From assembly GCF_001305855.1 (NCBI RefSeq), contig NZ_LIXZ01000015.1, forward strand, positions 853 through 64,852: 64,000 nucleotides of DNA. The letters are read 5' to 3'. A model generated the notes under the pieces. The model made no database searches and was not told the origin of the DNA. It saw nothing but the letters and a program-made list of their open reading frames with translations. Below, in pieces: positions 8,560-18,300 of this stretch; the stretch's first letter is position 1; each line of letters begins with the position of its first letter. The translations under genes and the position numbers were made by a program. The DNA is from Rossellomorea vietnamensis. GTDB taxonomy: Bacteria; Bacillota; Bacilli; Bacillales; Bacillaceae_B.

Positions 8560-9387
8560 ATGCTATTATTCCTAAACTTCCTAAAAAAGAAAAAAAGTGA
8601 ACCAAAACCAAAAAAAGCTACTAGTACCGCACCAATAAAACCCAAAAGAACCAATGAACAAATCGCTACAAGAAAAGGAGAACTGGGAGAATACAAAATC
8701 GATATCCAACTAGATCAACTACCCAAGACTTACCGCCATCTAAGCGATCTCCTTATACCCAATTCAAAAGCGAAGTCCGGCTATTCACAAATTGACCATG
8801 TGGTGATCACTCCTTACGCTATCTTTGTCATTGAGACAAAAAACTACCAGGGTACCATATATGGTGGGAAAGATCGGAACACATGGCTGGTTAATGGTAA
8901 GTTCAAAATGATGAATCCTTTTGTGCAAAACTATGGGCACATGAAAGCACTCTCTTCACTAATTGATGAGAAGTACCATGATTGGTTTGTTTCCATGGTT
9001 TCATTCACTAAGCGCTCTACATTTAAAGTGGATTCGAATTACCGGAAGATTGCTTCTAACGAATTGATTATGTATGACATCGAGTTGTCGGAGTTTATTC
9101 ATCGGAAAGAATCGGTGTTGAAGATCCAGCATAAAGAACCCCTTTTAAGTGAGAGTGATATTTTATCCATTTATCAAACTTTCAAAGAGGCAAATATAAG
9201 TGACTTAAATACTAGAGATGAACATAAGCGGATATTGAATGCACCTGAACAAAAGAACAGTTCACGTTCTGTTTGTGCCGTTTGCCATAAGCCTGTTTCA
9301 GATAAGGTTAGGGCTTATTGTATAGCGAATCATGCTTTTAAAGGGAAGGTTTATTGTTATGAGCATCAGAAAACTTTAAGACAATAA
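8560..9387 (+). CDS. NERD-domain protein with C-terminal zinc-finger-like motif
   Basis: 275 residues. After a basic stretch (about 8-35) comes a NERD (nuclease-related) domain: ARKGELGEY-like ATRKGELGEYKID, then SQIDHVVITPYAIFVIETKN, where E-x-K forms the predicted nuclease site, followed by W-L-V-N-G-K. The C-terminus carries CAVCHKP and YCIANHAF ... VYCYEHQ, a probable zinc-binding knuckle. NERD proteins are thought to act on DNA and often occur in mobile or defence regions. AAGGAG lies before the ATG. It ends opposite the convergent permease gene with a hairpin between. Confidence 0.8.
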   Translation: MLLFLNFLKKKKSEPKPKKATSTAPIKPKRTNEQIATRKGELGEYKIDIQLDQLPKTYRHLSDLLIPNSKAKSGYSQIDHVVITPYAIFVIETKNYQGTIYGGKDRNTWLVNGKFKMMNPFVQNYGHMKALSSLIDEKYHDWFVSMVSFTKRSTFKVDSNYRKIASNELIMYDIELSEFIHRKESVLKIQHKEPLLSESDILSIYQTFKEANISDLNTRDEHKRILNAPEQKNSSRSVCAVCHKPVSDKVRAYCIANHAFKGKVYCYEHQKTLRQ

Positions 9388-9402
9388 ATTGAACATGAAG
9401 TA

Positions 9403-9434
9403 AAGGTCCGTTCCTAAATCTCAGGAACGGACCT
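9403..9434. terminator. Hairpin between convergent NERD gene and catabolic operon
   Basis: AGGTCCGTTCCT pairs with AGGAACGGACCT, a perfect 12-bp stem. It lies between the stops at 9387 and 9438 and can end the long leftward operon as well as the NERD gene. Confidence 0.7.
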
Positions 9435-9437
9435 CCC

Positions 9438-10784
9438 TCATATCCAATTCAGAATATAAACGTACACAAACGCCAAACTCGTAATAGAAAGAAAATATAT
9501 CCCATTCCATTTAAAAGCCACGGTTATCCCATTCCTCTGAACACACTGGCTGATGATAATATTCATAGCATTCAACGGTGAAATCGCGGACGACAGCATC
9601 CACGTAAAAATGCACATAAACGCAACACTGGCAACCGCTACATTAGGCATGGTTGCAAAGTCAAGGGAAGTCAATATTAGCGGTGTTACGATAATCTGAT
9701 GCACACCGAGAAACGCCATAATGGTAACCAATAGGATGATAAATAGAAACAAAACACCAATGGATTGCGTGGCCGACCACTGTATAGACTTCTCCAATAG
9801 TTCCTTGACGGGTGTATGGGATACAGCATTACCGAATAGCCCTGCACTTAAGAAGAGGCAGATCTCCATTTTCTGAGAGTGGAGCTTGTTCTTATAGAGA
9901 ATGATTTCTTCTTTAACGATTGATTTCCTTTTCCGGAAGATCACCCAGGCTACAGGAACCAGGAAACAAATGATGCTGACCAGGAGCAGCATGGACTTCT
10001 GGAAAACCTGCTCCATGACAATCAACAGCACAACCAGTCCAAGGACAAAGCCAAAGAGGAGATACATATCCTTCTTTGGCCCTTTATCATGTGAAATCAT
10101 TTCGTTTCTTTCCTCGGCGGCAGCAGCAGTCTCTTCTGCGATCTTAGGTCGGAAAAGAACGAGCCCTACCGTCATTTGAATAACGGCAAACATCACTCCT
10201 ACAGCGACATATGAGAGATAGGTGATATCTAAATAGAATAGGACAATCCCCACCGAAGCAAAAAAGGGTGACCATATGACCGCCGGGGTAAATCCTACAT
10301 AATAGGATCTTGATAGCAGCTTGGATGGTAGATGAATACTTTCCACAAACCCATGAACAATCCTTAAGGCACCCATATTCAAGATAGGTGCCAGGGTCAT
10401 CATAAACGAGCTAATGCCATAAAATGTTTTTCGTGGGTTGTGCTTCAACTCATTCAAATAAAGGATAACAGAATCAATGATCCCTTCTCTTCTCAGTGGC
10501 ACGGATAGAAGTGGAGCTAAAATGAGAATCGATAACAGGGGCATATTCTGAGTGATTCCCTGGACTAGATCAAAGCCTGTATCTCCAACCGTATAGTGAA
10601 TGATTCCCCCTGCAGTAAACAGACCCAATGTAAATATCCGACCTTTACATTCTAATAAAGGAAGGAATAGCAAAAATATGGCAGTAGCCACAATGTTAAA
10701 AACCAAACCAATATAAACGTTTGGCATAAAAGCCTCAACAATATAAAGAAAACACATACTCATGATGAGAGAAAAACGTAACAT
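9438..10784 (-). CDS. Multi-pass membrane permease, substrate unknown
   Basis: 448 residues made almost wholly of membrane helices (roughly 10-12) with a short charged cytoplasmic loop near the middle (EETAAAAEERNEMISHDKG). The layout resembles ion/organic-acid transporters of the IT superfamily (ArsB/NhaD/CitM-like), but no signature settles the family. It is the last gene of the catabolic run, 67 bases after the dehydrogenase, with AAGGGA before the ATG. A carrier for the substrate or a product is the likely role, alongside the TRAP system encoded upstream. Confidence 0.6.
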   Translation of the reverse strand: MLRFSLIMSMCFLYIVEAFMPNVYIGLVFNIVATAIFLLFLPLLECKGRIFTLGLFTAGGIIHYTVGDTGFDLVQGITQNMPLLSILILAPLLSVPLRREGIIDSVILYLNELKHNPRKTFYGISSFMMTLAPILNMGALRIVHGFVESIHLPSKLLSRSYYVGFTPAVIWSPFFASVGIVLFYLDITYLSYVAVGVMFAVIQMTVGLVLFRPKIAEETAAAAEERNEMISHDKGPKKDMYLLFGFVLGLVVLLIVMEQVFQKSMLLLVSIICFLVPVAWVIFRKRKSIVKEEIILYKNKLHSQKMEICLFLSAGLFGNAVSHTPVKELLEKSIQWSATQSIGVLFLFIILLVTIMAFLGVHQIIVTPLILTSLDFATMPNVAVASVAFMCIFTWMLSSAISPLNAMNIIISQCVQRNGITVAFKWNGIYFLSITSLAFVYVYILNWI

Positions 10785-10851
10785 GTTGTCCCTTCTCTCT
10801 TTAAGTCTCTAACAATCTACTAATCAAAATACGTAGTTAGAAAATCGTTAC

Positions 10852-11952
10852 TTATCCCCTTTGTACTTTGTCATGAAGAGGGGCATGATGCCTTAATAGA
10901 TCCCTGAATTCATTCCCCAGTTGTTCTGTTGTTGCCCCTCCGCCGAGATCAGGGGTGAGAGCATTCTTCTTGGAAAGAATCTCCTGAATGGTCGACAAAA
11001 TTGCACTCCCCCATTCTTCTTCACCAAAGTGATCCATCATCTGACTGACAGACCAAATGGCAGCAAGGGGATTAGCTAAACCTTTTCCCGCAATATCAGG
11101 AGCGGAGCCGTGGATGGGTTCGAACATAGAAGGATACGTTCGTTCAGGGTTGATATTGGCCCCTGCTGCCAAGCCAAGGCCACCTGTAATGGCAGCTCCC
11201 AAGTCCGTCAGGATATCCCCGAATAAATTGGATGTCACGACAATTTCGAATCTTTCCGGCTGAAGGACGAAATAGAGGCTAGCCGCGTCCACTAGGTAAG
11301 AATACGTTTGGACATCAGGGTAGTCCTTCCCTACTTCGGTAAACACCTCATCCCAGAAGACCATGGAATAATTAAGGGCATTTGCTTTGCTGATGCTCGT
11401 CAGGGTCTTCTTCTGTTTACGGGCTTCTTCATAAGCATAGCGGATGATTCGCTCGGTCCCTTTTCGGGAAAAGACGCCTGTCTGCAATACCACTTCCTCA
11501 GGCTTTCCTTTAAAGAGCCAGTCACCCGCTCCGGCATATTCCCCTTCGCTGTTCTCACGGATCACCAGTAAGTCTATTTCTTTTTCACTTTTATTTTTTA
11601 GAGGAGTTAAATTAGGGTGCAAGAGTTTAATCGGCCTGAGGTTTACATACTGATCAAACTTCTCGCGTATTTCCAATAGTAATTCCCAAAGGGAGATGTG
11701 ATCGGGAACCCCGGGATATCCTACCGCTCCCAAGTAGATGGCATCGAATTCCTTCAATTGATCGATCCCGTCTTCAGCCATCATCTTTCCTGTATCCACA
11801 TAATACTCACATCCCCAAGGGAACTCTGTAAAGCTGAAAGAAAGCTGTGGATCGACTTCCTCAATCATTTTCAGGACCTTTACACCTTCTGCTACGACTT
11901 CAGGTCCTATCCCATCCCCTGGGATAAGGGCAATTTTCTTCTGATTCATCAT
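10852..11952 (-). CDS. Tartrate/D-malate dehydrogenase family (decarboxylating)
   Basis: 366 residues of the isocitrate/isopropylmalate dehydrogenase family: IALIPGDGIGPEV at the N-terminus, substrate arginine region KFDQYVNLRP typical of tartrate/D-malate enzymes rather than LeuB, VIRENSEGEYAG, LFGDILTDLGAA with the metal aspartates, and FEPIHGSAPDIAG. It should oxidise a 2-hydroxy (di)acid with NAD and often decarboxylates it. AGGAGG lies six bases before the ATG at 11952; the frame runs further upstream but without support. In this operon it may deal with a hydroxyacid intermediate. Confidence 0.85.
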   Translation of the reverse strand: MMNQKKIALIPGDGIGPEVVAEGVKVLKMIEEVDPQLSFSFTEFPWGCEYYVDTGKMMAEDGIDQLKEFDAIYLGAVGYPGVPDHISLWELLLEIREKFDQYVNLRPIKLLHPNLTPLKNKSEKEIDLLVIRENSEGEYAGAGDWLFKGKPEEVVLQTGVFSRKGTERIIRYAYEEARKQKKTLTSISKANALNYSMVFWDEVFTEVGKDYPDVQTYSYLVDAASLYFVLQPERFEIVVTSNLFGDILTDLGAAITGGLGLAAGANINPERTYPSMFEPIHGSAPDIAGKGLANPLAAIWSVSQMMDHFGEEEWGSAILSTIQEILSKKNALTPDLGGGATTEQLGNEFRDLLRHHAPLHDKVQRG

Positions 11953-11962
11953 CCTCAACCTC

Positions 11963-12724
11963 CTATGCTTTTGGTCCCCCGGCCACATATAACACCTGAC
12001 CGCTTATAAAGGAAGAATCCGGGCTCGCAAAAAAGCTTGCTGCCTGTGCGATGTCTTCCGGCGTACCAGCCCTGTTGACCGGGATTTGTTTGACCTTGGC
12101 TTCTATCAGTTCTTCAAAAGGGATTCCCAGCCGTTCTGCCACTGCTTTCGTCATGTCTGTCATGATAAAGCCGGGAGCAATCGCGTTCACCGTGATATGA
12201 TATTTCCCAAGCTCCATGGCTAACGTCTTGGTAAAACCCTGTATCCCAGCCTTCGCTGCAGCGTAATTCGCCTGTCCTCTGCTTCCAAGTGCTGAAACGG
12301 AGGAAAGATTAATGATTCGTCCATACTGATTTTTCACCATTGATTTCTGGGCATATTTACTGCAAAGGAATGTGCCTTTCAAATGAACATTCATGACATC
12401 ATCCCAGTCGGTTGAGCTCATCTTGTACAATAGATTGTCACGTATGATTCCGGCATTATTAATGAGGATATCTACCTTTCCATGTTCCCCTTCCACCTCG
12501 GCGAATAGCTTTTCCACTTCCGCTTCGTTGGTGACATCTGCCCTTATGGCCTTAACCGAAAGATTCTCTTCCATGAACTGATGATAGGTCTCCAATAAAG
12601 CCTGTTCCTGAATGTCTACTAAATAAACAGTGGCCCCATCCAAGGCAAGCTTTTTGGAAATCTCCCTGCCGATGCCCCTGCTTGCACCGGTCACGATGGC
12701 TATCTGATTTTCTAATTGCACCAT
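11963..12724 (-). CDS. SDR-family oxidoreductase, FabG-like
   Basis: 253 residues, full-length classical short-chain dehydrogenase: cofactor loop TGASRGIG (about 13-20), D in the VDIQ strand end, NNAG at about 90, catalytic serine in NLSSVSA, YAAAK (Tyr-x-x-x-Lys), and the NAIAPGF segment. The acidic residue after the second strand suggests NAD. FabG-like in overall form, but set in a catabolic operon, so a hydroxyacyl-CoA or hydroxyacid substrate is more likely than fatty-acid synthesis. It is three bases from the flavin oxidoreductase gene. Confidence 0.85.
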   Translation of the reverse strand: MVQLENQIAIVTGASRGIGREISKKLALDGATVYLVDIQEQALLETYHQFMEENLSVKAIRADVTNEAEVEKLFAEVEGEHGKVDILINNAGIIRDNLLYKMSSTDWDDVMNVHLKGTFLCSKYAQKSMVKNQYGRIINLSSVSALGSRGQANYAAAKAGIQGFTKTLAMELGKYHITVNAIAPGFIMTDMTKAVAERLGIPFEELIEAKVKQIPVNRAGTPEDIAQAASFFASPDSSFISGQVLYVAGGPKA

Positions 12725-12727
12725 GAC

Positions 12728-13693
12728 TCACTCCCCTCTATGATTCTGATATAATCGCTCAATCTGTTGCTCGTATTCTGCCACGATGTTCTGGATGATT
12801 TCTTTTGCACTTCCAATTTCGTTGATTAATCCGATTGTCTGGCCCAATGAAATCACACCTGAGTGATCATTTCCCGTAGTGAGTAATTCCTGATAAGATT
12901 CACCGCTGATATAAGGAAAGATCTCTTCAAGGGTGGCTCCTCCTCTTTCCTTTTCGACAAGCTCCACCGCCCGTTCCGTTTTCATCACTCTCATGGCTTT
13001 TCCAATCGATTTCTTCACAAGGATGGTATCGGTTTCCTGAGAATCTATTAATCTCCTTTTTATCGATTCATGTAGGACCACTTCCTTTGAAGCTAGAAAC
13101 CTTGTACCCATCTGCACGCCTTCTGCCCCTAAAGCAAAAGCAGCAAGAGCGGATTTCCCTGTTGAGAACCCTCCTGCTGCAATGACTGGTATGGAAAGTT
13201 CCTCGACAGCCTTCTGTATCAATGTCAGACTGGTGACGTCTTCTCTTCCCGGATGGCCTCCACACTCATAGCCAACCACCACCACTGCATCACAGCCGAT
13301 CGCTTCCGCCTTTTTGGCAAACCTGACGGATGGGACGACATGGACCACTTTTATTCCGTTCCCTTTCAGACTGTCCATATATTTCTCAGGGTTGTTCCCT
13401 GAAGTAAAGACAACCGGTACACGGGCTTCTATGGCACCCTCAATAAATTCATCCATCGGCTTACGAATCCCGATGGCAATATTGACTCCAAATGGCTTAG
13501 AGGTGAGTCTTCTTGCAACTACGATATCTTCCAGCATCTCTTCCTTGGACGAATAGCTCCCTGCTGTGATGAGCCCGAGCCCCCCTGCTTCTGATACTGC
13601 GGAAACGAGGGGAGATGTTCCAAGTCCCTGGAGACCGCCTTGGATGATGGGATAGCGAATATTAAACAATTTTGTTATCGCTGTATTCATCAT
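12728..13693 (-). CDS. NAD(P)H-dependent flavin oxidoreductase (nitronate monooxygenase / FabK-like)
   Basis: 321 residues of the FMN-binding TIM-barrel family: YPIIQGGLQGLG at the N-terminus, AGGLGLIT, GYECGGHPGR around the flavin, PVIAAGGFSTG and GAEGVQMGTRFLAS. Members include nitronate monooxygenase and enoyl-reductase FabK; the exact reaction cannot be told. Its ATG overlaps the thioesterase stop (ATGA), indicating translational coupling. Within this pathway it might reduce or oxidise an unsaturated acyl intermediate. Confidence 0.8.
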   Translation of the reverse strand: MMNTAITKLFNIRYPIIQGGLQGLGTSPLVSAVSEAGGLGLITAGSYSSKEEMLEDIVVARRLTSKPFGVNIAIGIRKPMDEFIEGAIEARVPVVFTSGNNPEKYMDSLKGNGIKVVHVVPSVRFAKKAEAIGCDAVVVVGYECGGHPGREDVTSLTLIQKAVEELSIPVIAAGGFSTGKSALAAFALGAEGVQMGTRFLASKEVVLHESIKRRLIDSQETDTILVKKSIGKAMRVMKTERAVELVEKERGGATLEEIFPYISGESYQELLTTGNDHSGVISLGQTIGLINEIGSAKEIIQNIVAEYEQQIERLYQNHRGE

Positions 13694-14103
13694 ATTCGTT
13701 CACCCTTTGAGAGCTTAAATGTTCCAGTGCAGTGGCCAAGCAGTTCACCGTCTTCATTTTTCAGCCTTCCTTCAATGAAGACCGTATTCCGGTTTTGATG
13801 AATAATCGATGCTTCTGAATAAACCGTCCCGTCCATAACTGACTTTAGATATTGAATATCTAAATGGAGTGTTGCTACTTCATCAAAACCCAGTGACCTG
13901 CCAGTCATCCCCATGGCTGTATCAAGTACCGACGCATAGATGCCTCCATGAACTGAATTCCTCACATTAATAAACTCTTTCTGGATGGGAAGGGCCAGCA
14001 GAACATGACCTTCTTCCAATTCTTTTAGCTCCAATCCGATAAAATTCCAGAACGGGCTATTTTCAAAATCTGCTTTCACTTTCTGCAAATGATCTCTTGT
14101 CAT
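13690..14103 (-). CDS. PaaI-family hotdog thioesterase
   Basis: 137 residues with the hotdog fold pattern: F-W-N-F-I-G-L-E-L-K-E-L-E-E-G-H-V, then NSVHGGIYASVLDTAMG (the H-G-G loop and following helix with catalytic D), then THLDIQYLK-type strands. It should hydrolyse acyl-CoA thioesters, releasing CoA from dead-end intermediates, as PaaI does in phenylacetate breakdown. It overlaps by four bases with both neighbours (ATGA junctions). Confidence 0.85.
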   Translation of the reverse strand: MTRDHLQKVKADFENSPFWNFIGLELKELEEGHVLLALPIQKEFINVRNSVHGGIYASVLDTAMGMTGRSLGFDEVATLHLDIQYLKSVMDGTVYSEASIIHQNRNTVFIEGRLKNEDGELLGHCTGTFKLSKGERI

Positions 14104-15110
14104 GAAAATGCCCCCTTTCCGGTTTCTGAAAGTTCAGCTTGATTGGCAATGACTGAAAGCTTTTCCCCATTGATCACACGGATCAGATTCTCTGCAATCA
14201 GGATCGAGGTCTCACGGGCTGCCTCAAGACTAATACCCCCGATATGCGGACTCATCGTCACTTGTTTCAACTGAAAGAACGGATGATCCTCAGGCGGCGG
14301 TTCCTTTGAAAACACATCGATTCCTGCTCCAAGAATCCGATTCTGCTTCAGAACATCTACTAAATCCGCCTCATTCACCACACCGCCACGGGCTGTGTTG
14401 ATGAGGACCGCAGTTTCCTTCATTAGCGAAAGCAATCGATGGTCAACAAGTTTATCTGTTTCTTTCGTTAGAGGGATATGTAAACTCACTGCATCGCTTT
14501 CGGAGAATATTTTCTCCAGGGATGTGGTTAATTCCACCCCAATTTGATCAGCAGCCTGCTCTTTCACTTCGTCTATTTTCCTTACATATGCCATCGCTTT
14601 CATCCCGAAACCATGTACTAAAATCTTTGCAACTTTTTGAGCTATGCTTCCGAATCCAACAATGCCCAGTTGCTTCCCTTCCAGTTCATAGGTATATTCC
14701 CCATTCCTTGACTGAAAGTTTCCTGCTCTCGTTTCCCTGTCAAAGAAAGCTGTTTTTTTCATGACCGCCAATAGCAGGCTCACCGCATGTTCTGCGGTTG
14801 CCGTACTATTCAGCTTTGGTGCATGTAAAACGGGAATCCTCTTGTTTGTTGCATATCGTACATCGATGTTATCAAGTCCCACACCCGCCCCGGAAATGGC
14901 CTTTACTTGCTGGCAACTGTCCAGAATCGAAGGTGTGATCCTCGCCGGAGCCCGGAGGATGATTCCATCCACATGATGGTGTTGGAGGTAATCGCATATT
15001 TCTGCTTCGTTAAACTCAGTGAACTTCTTTACTAGCGCGTATTTGTTCAATCGCTCCTCCCCATCCCGATGATACATGGGCAGAATCTGAACAATATGAG
15101 GCTTATTCAT
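14100..15110 (-). CDS. D-isomer-specific 2-hydroxyacid dehydrogenase
   Basis: 336 residues. Rossmann motif GIVGFGSIAQKVAKIL about residue 140, catalytic arginine in INTARGGVVNEADLV, glutamate in G-I-D-V-F-S-K-E-P-P, and histidine in SPHIGG near the end: the complete phosphoglycerate-dehydrogenase-like set. It reduces a 2-keto acid or oxidises a D-2-hydroxy acid with NAD(P). GGGAG seven bases before the ATG at 15110 fixes the start. The presence of a 2-hydroxyacid enzyme hints that the substrate or an intermediate is a hydroxy acid. Confidence 0.85.
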   Translation of the reverse strand: MNKPHIVQILPMYHRDGEERLNKYALVKKFTEFNEAEICDYLQHHHVDGIILRAPARITPSILDSCQQVKAISGAGVGLDNIDVRYATNKRIPVLHAPKLNSTATAEHAVSLLLAVMKKTAFFDRETRAGNFQSRNGEYTYELEGKQLGIVGFGSIAQKVAKILVHGFGMKAMAYVRKIDEVKEQAADQIGVELTTSLEKIFSESDAVSLHIPLTKETDKLVDHRLLSLMKETAVLINTARGGVVNEADLVDVLKQNRILGAGIDVFSKEPPPEDHPFFQLKQVTMSPHIGGISLEAARETSILIAENLIRVINGEKLSVIANQAELSETGKGAFS

Positions 15111-15139
15111 TACAACACTCCCTTTTGCCACGTCATCTC

Positions 15140-16330
15140 TTAGACTTGAAGATTCTCAATAATAGTCGAGATTCCCTGACCACCACCAATACAAAGCGTG
15201 ACTAAACCGTATTTTTCACCCCTGCGTTCCATTTCGTGAAGAAGCTTCGTCATCAAGATCGCTCCAGTCGCTCCAATTGGATGACCCAACGCAATGGCCC
15301 CTCCATTGACATTCACTTTGTTGATATCCATCCCCGATTCACGGATCACTGACAGCGCCTGGGCGGCAAACGCTTCATTCAGCTCAATGAGACCCATATC
15401 ATTGACGGATAGTCCGCATTGCTTTAAAGCCTTAAATGTAGACGTCACTGGTCCGATTCCCATAATCTCTGGAGATACTCCGCTCACCGCCTGGGCGATG
15501 ATTTTGGCTTTCGGCTTTATCCCATATTCATTCACTTTCTCTTCATTCATCATTAGAACCGCTGACGCACCATCATTCCTTCCACTCGCATTACCGGCAG
15601 TCACGGTGCCGTTTTCCTTAAAGACCGCCTTCAGCTTTGAGAGTTTTTCTATGGTCGTGCTCCGGGGATGTTCGTCTGTACTAAATTGAAGAGTGTTTCT
15701 TTTTTCCTTATATTCAACAGGAACAATTTCCTTTTCAAATCGTCCGGATTCGATGGCAGACTGAGCAAGTTCCTGGCTTCTAAGGGAAAACTCATCTTGT
15801 TCGGACCTGCTGATGCTATATTTGTCAGCAAGGTTTTCTGCTGTCAGACCCATCGTCAGGTTGCCATACTTTTCGATTGGCTGGGAGCACGGTTGACTTT
15901 CCGTATTCGGATCCAGTACCTGCGAATTACCGACTTGGAATCCATAACGTGCATTTCGAATATAGTATGGGGCTGTACTCATGCTTTCGGCTCCCCCGGC
16001 TATCACTACATCCGAATAACCAAGCCTGATTTGCATATCCGCATTATTAATGGCTTGAAGTCCCGACCCGCACTGTCTATGAACGGTATAGCCGGTTACC
16101 TCAATCGGGAGCTCCGCCCGTAATGCAGCGAGACGGGCAAGATTTGAGGTATCTGCGCTTTGCTTGGCCTGACCTAGAATGACTTCATCTACTCCCACTT
16201 CCGCTTGGCTTCTATTCAATACTTCCCTAATGACTTTCTCGGCAAGATGGTCTACGGGAACACCTTTAATCGTTCCTCCCATTCTTCCAATCGCCGTCCG
16301 TACTGATTCAATAATATATGGCTGATTCAT
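15140..16330 (-). CDS. Acetyl-CoA C-acyltransferase (thiolase)
   Basis: 396 residues, full-length thiolase: nucleophile cysteine in VHRQCGSGLQAI (about 88), ALGHPIGATGA with catalytic histidine (about 350), and the second cysteine in LVTLCIGGGQG near the C-terminus. It cleaves 3-oxoacyl-CoA to acetyl-CoA and a shortened acyl-CoA, the last step of beta-oxidation. It sits three bases from the acyl-CoA dehydrogenase gene, inside the same operon as hydratase and 3-hydroxyacyl-CoA dehydrogenase. Confidence 0.9.
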   Translation of the reverse strand: MNQPYIIESVRTAIGRMGGTIKGVPVDHLAEKVIREVLNRSQAEVGVDEVILGQAKQSADTSNLARLAALRAELPIEVTGYTVHRQCGSGLQAINNADMQIRLGYSDVVIAGGAESMSTAPYYIRNARYGFQVGNSQVLDPNTESQPCSQPIEKYGNLTMGLTAENLADKYSISRSEQDEFSLRSQELAQSAIESGRFEKEIVPVEYKEKRNTLQFSTDEHPRSTTIEKLSKLKAVFKENGTVTAGNASGRNDGASAVLMMNEEKVNEYGIKPKAKIIAQAVSGVSPEIMGIGPVTSTFKALKQCGLSVNDMGLIELNEAFAAQALSVIRESGMDINKVNVNGGAIALGHPIGATGAILMTKLLHEMERRGEKYGLVTLCIGGGQGISTIIENLQV

Positions 16331-16333
16331 TCC

Positions 16334-17494
16334 TTACACCCCCACGTATGAGGATTCGCGTTTCAGCTCATTCGCGATGATATTGCGCTGAATTTCAGAC
16401 GTTCCTTCATAAATTTTTGTAATTCTCGCATCACGATAGTAACGCTCAATTGGGTAATCGCTCATATATCCGATTCCGCCATGGATTTGTACCGCTAAAT
16501 CCGCCACCTTGTTATATACTTCCGAAGCGAATAGTTTCGCTATGGCCGCTTCTTTCACTACCCTCATCTTTTGATCGGTCATCCAGGCAACACGATATGT
16601 CATCGATCTAAGAACCTCGATCTGCATACTTATTTCTGCAAGCATATGCTGAACGGCTTGTACCTCGATGATCGGTTTGCCGAACTGTTCCCGTTCCTGT
16701 GTATAGTGCAGGCAATGTTCAAGAAGCTTGACACAAGAACCAAGATTTCTTGCCGCAAGTCCGGCGCGACCATTCGCCAGGATTTTCAAAGCATTGATAT
16801 AGCCCTGTCCTTCTGCCCCAAGGACATTTTCTGCAGGAACCTCCATATTTTCAAAGAAAAGCTCAGCTGAATGAGATCCCTTCAACCCCATTTTCTGTTC
16901 AACCTTTCCTAAAACGAAGCCTGGGAAATCCTTTTCTACGATAAAGGAAGTAATCCCCTTCGCTCCTTTGGCACGATCTGTAACGGCCATTACGGTAAAT
17001 ACATGTCCATCAACTGCGTTGGTAATATAATGCTTGGAACCGTTCAGAATGTACTTATCTCCTTTTCTGACCGCAGTCGTTTTCAACGCTGCTGCATTGG
17101 AGCCCGCACTTGGTTCGGTTAAAGCAAATGCGCCAATCCATTCTCCAGTGGCCATTTTAGGCAAGTATTTCTGCTTTTGTGCTTCTGTCCCTAACTCGAC
17201 GATTCCTACAGATCCAATCCCCGTATGAGCCCCGATCAGGGTTGTATAGCCATTATGTGTTTTACCAAGTTCCTCATATATGGCGCATTTCCCCACCATA
17301 TCGAGTCCCAGTCCACCGTATTCTTCAGGGATACTCAAACCGAAGAGTCCCATTTCCTTCGACATTTCAACCAGTTTTTCCGGTATCATATCCTTCTCTT
17401 CAATTTCCATCGCCAAAGGTTCTGCCACTTCTTTCACAAACTTCCGTACATTATCTCTTAAAAATTTTATATCTTCTGAAAAATTAAAGTCCAT
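16334..17494 (-). CDS. Acyl-CoA dehydrogenase
   Basis: 386 residues, typical length. FAD- and substrate-binding signatures are visible: [20 protein letters not shown] with the NGSKHYI motif, REQFGKPI and, near the end, [12 protein letters not shown], which carries the catalytic glutamate. It makes the trans-2-enoyl-CoA in the first beta-oxidation step, passing electrons to ETF (not encoded here). Located between the hydratase and thiolase genes. Confidence 0.9.
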   Translation of the reverse strand: MDFNFSEDIKFLRDNVRKFVKEVAEPLAMEIEEKDMIPEKLVEMSKEMGLFGLSIPEEYGGLGLDMVGKCAIYEELGKTHNGYTTLIGAHTGIGSVGIVELGTEAQKQKYLPKMATGEWIGAFALTEPSAGSNAAALKTTAVRKGDKYILNGSKHYITNAVDGHVFTVMAVTDRAKGAKGITSFIVEKDFPGFVLGKVEQKMGLKGSHSAELFFENMEVPAENVLGAEGQGYINALKILANGRAGLAARNLGSCVKLLEHCLHYTQEREQFGKPIIEVQAVQHMLAEISMQIEVLRSMTYRVAWMTDQKMRVVKEAAIAKLFASEVYNKVADLAVQIHGGIGYMSDYPIERYYRDARITKIYEGTSEIQRNIIANELKRESSYVGV

Positions 17495-17507
17495 TTATAC
17501 CTCTCCC

Positions 17508-18287
17508 TTATTGATTAGTAAATTCCGCTGCTCGCTTTTCCAAGAATGCTGATGTGCCCTCATGTTTATCCTCTGTACCAAATGCTACCGCTTGTGAAAG
17601 CTTCTCCATCAGCATCGCTGTTTCGAGGTCGATATCAAAGCCTTTATGAACGACTAGCTTTGCCAATTTGATAGCAACCGGACCTTTTTTATAAATCTGA
17701 GATGCCACCTCTTCCACTTTCTCATCCAATTCATTCTCAGGAGCGAGATAGGTTGCCAGTCCAATTCTTTCTGCTTCTTCCCCATTAATGATTTTTCCGG
17801 TGAGAATCATATCAAGCGCCCTGCCCTTGCCAATGATCCTGGATAGGTTCTGTGTTCCGCCTGCTCCTGGAATAATGCCAAGGTTTAGTTCTGGCAACCC
17901 GAATTTAGCGTTGTTCGTTGCAACCCGTATATCACAGGCTAAAGCAAGCTCACAACCTCCGCCCAACGCATAGCCCTCAATGGCCGCGATCGTCACTTTG
18001 CTGCTTTGTTGTATTTTTTTATATAGTCCCTGCATTCCCGGTATCAGGGCATCCAGCATTTTTTTTTGTTGAAGTTGCTTAATATCTGCTCCTGCAGCAA
18101 ATGATTTTTTCCCTGCCCCTTTCACCACGATGACCTTTATTTCATCGCTTGCCTCTGCCCATCCGAAAGCATCCTCCATCTCTTGAAGGGTTTCGAGGTT
18201 TAGGGCATTTCGGAATTCCGGGCGGTTAATCGTCAGCCACATCGCACCCTGCTCGATTTGAACAAGCAGATTTTCATATTGATGCAC
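17508..18287 (-). CDS. Enoyl-CoA hydratase/isomerase family protein
   Basis: 259 residues, the normal crotonase length. Oxyanion-hole segments are KSFAAGADIKQL and EGYALGGGCELALACD, and both catalytic glutamates of the hydratases are present (GGGCELA and LPELNLGIIPGAGGTQ). The start is a GTG at 18287, eight bases after GGGAG; the frame is open further upstream, but that would overlap the neighbour's end. It hydrates the enoyl-CoA to 3-hydroxyacyl-CoA. Confidence 0.9.
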   Translation of the reverse strand: MHQYENLLVQIEQGAMWLTINRPEFRNALNLETLQEMEDAFGWAEASDEIKVIVVKGAGKKSFAAGADIKQLQQKKMLDALIPGMQGLYKKIQQSSKVTIAAIEGYALGGGCELALACDIRVATNNAKFGLPELNLGIIPGAGGTQNLSRIIGKGRALDMILTGKIINGEEAERIGLATYLAPENELDEKVEEVASQIYKKGPVAIKLAKLVVHKGFDIDLETAMLMEKLSQAVAFGTEDKHEGTSAFLEKRAAEFTNQ

Positions 18288-18300
18288 GCTCTCATCTCCC

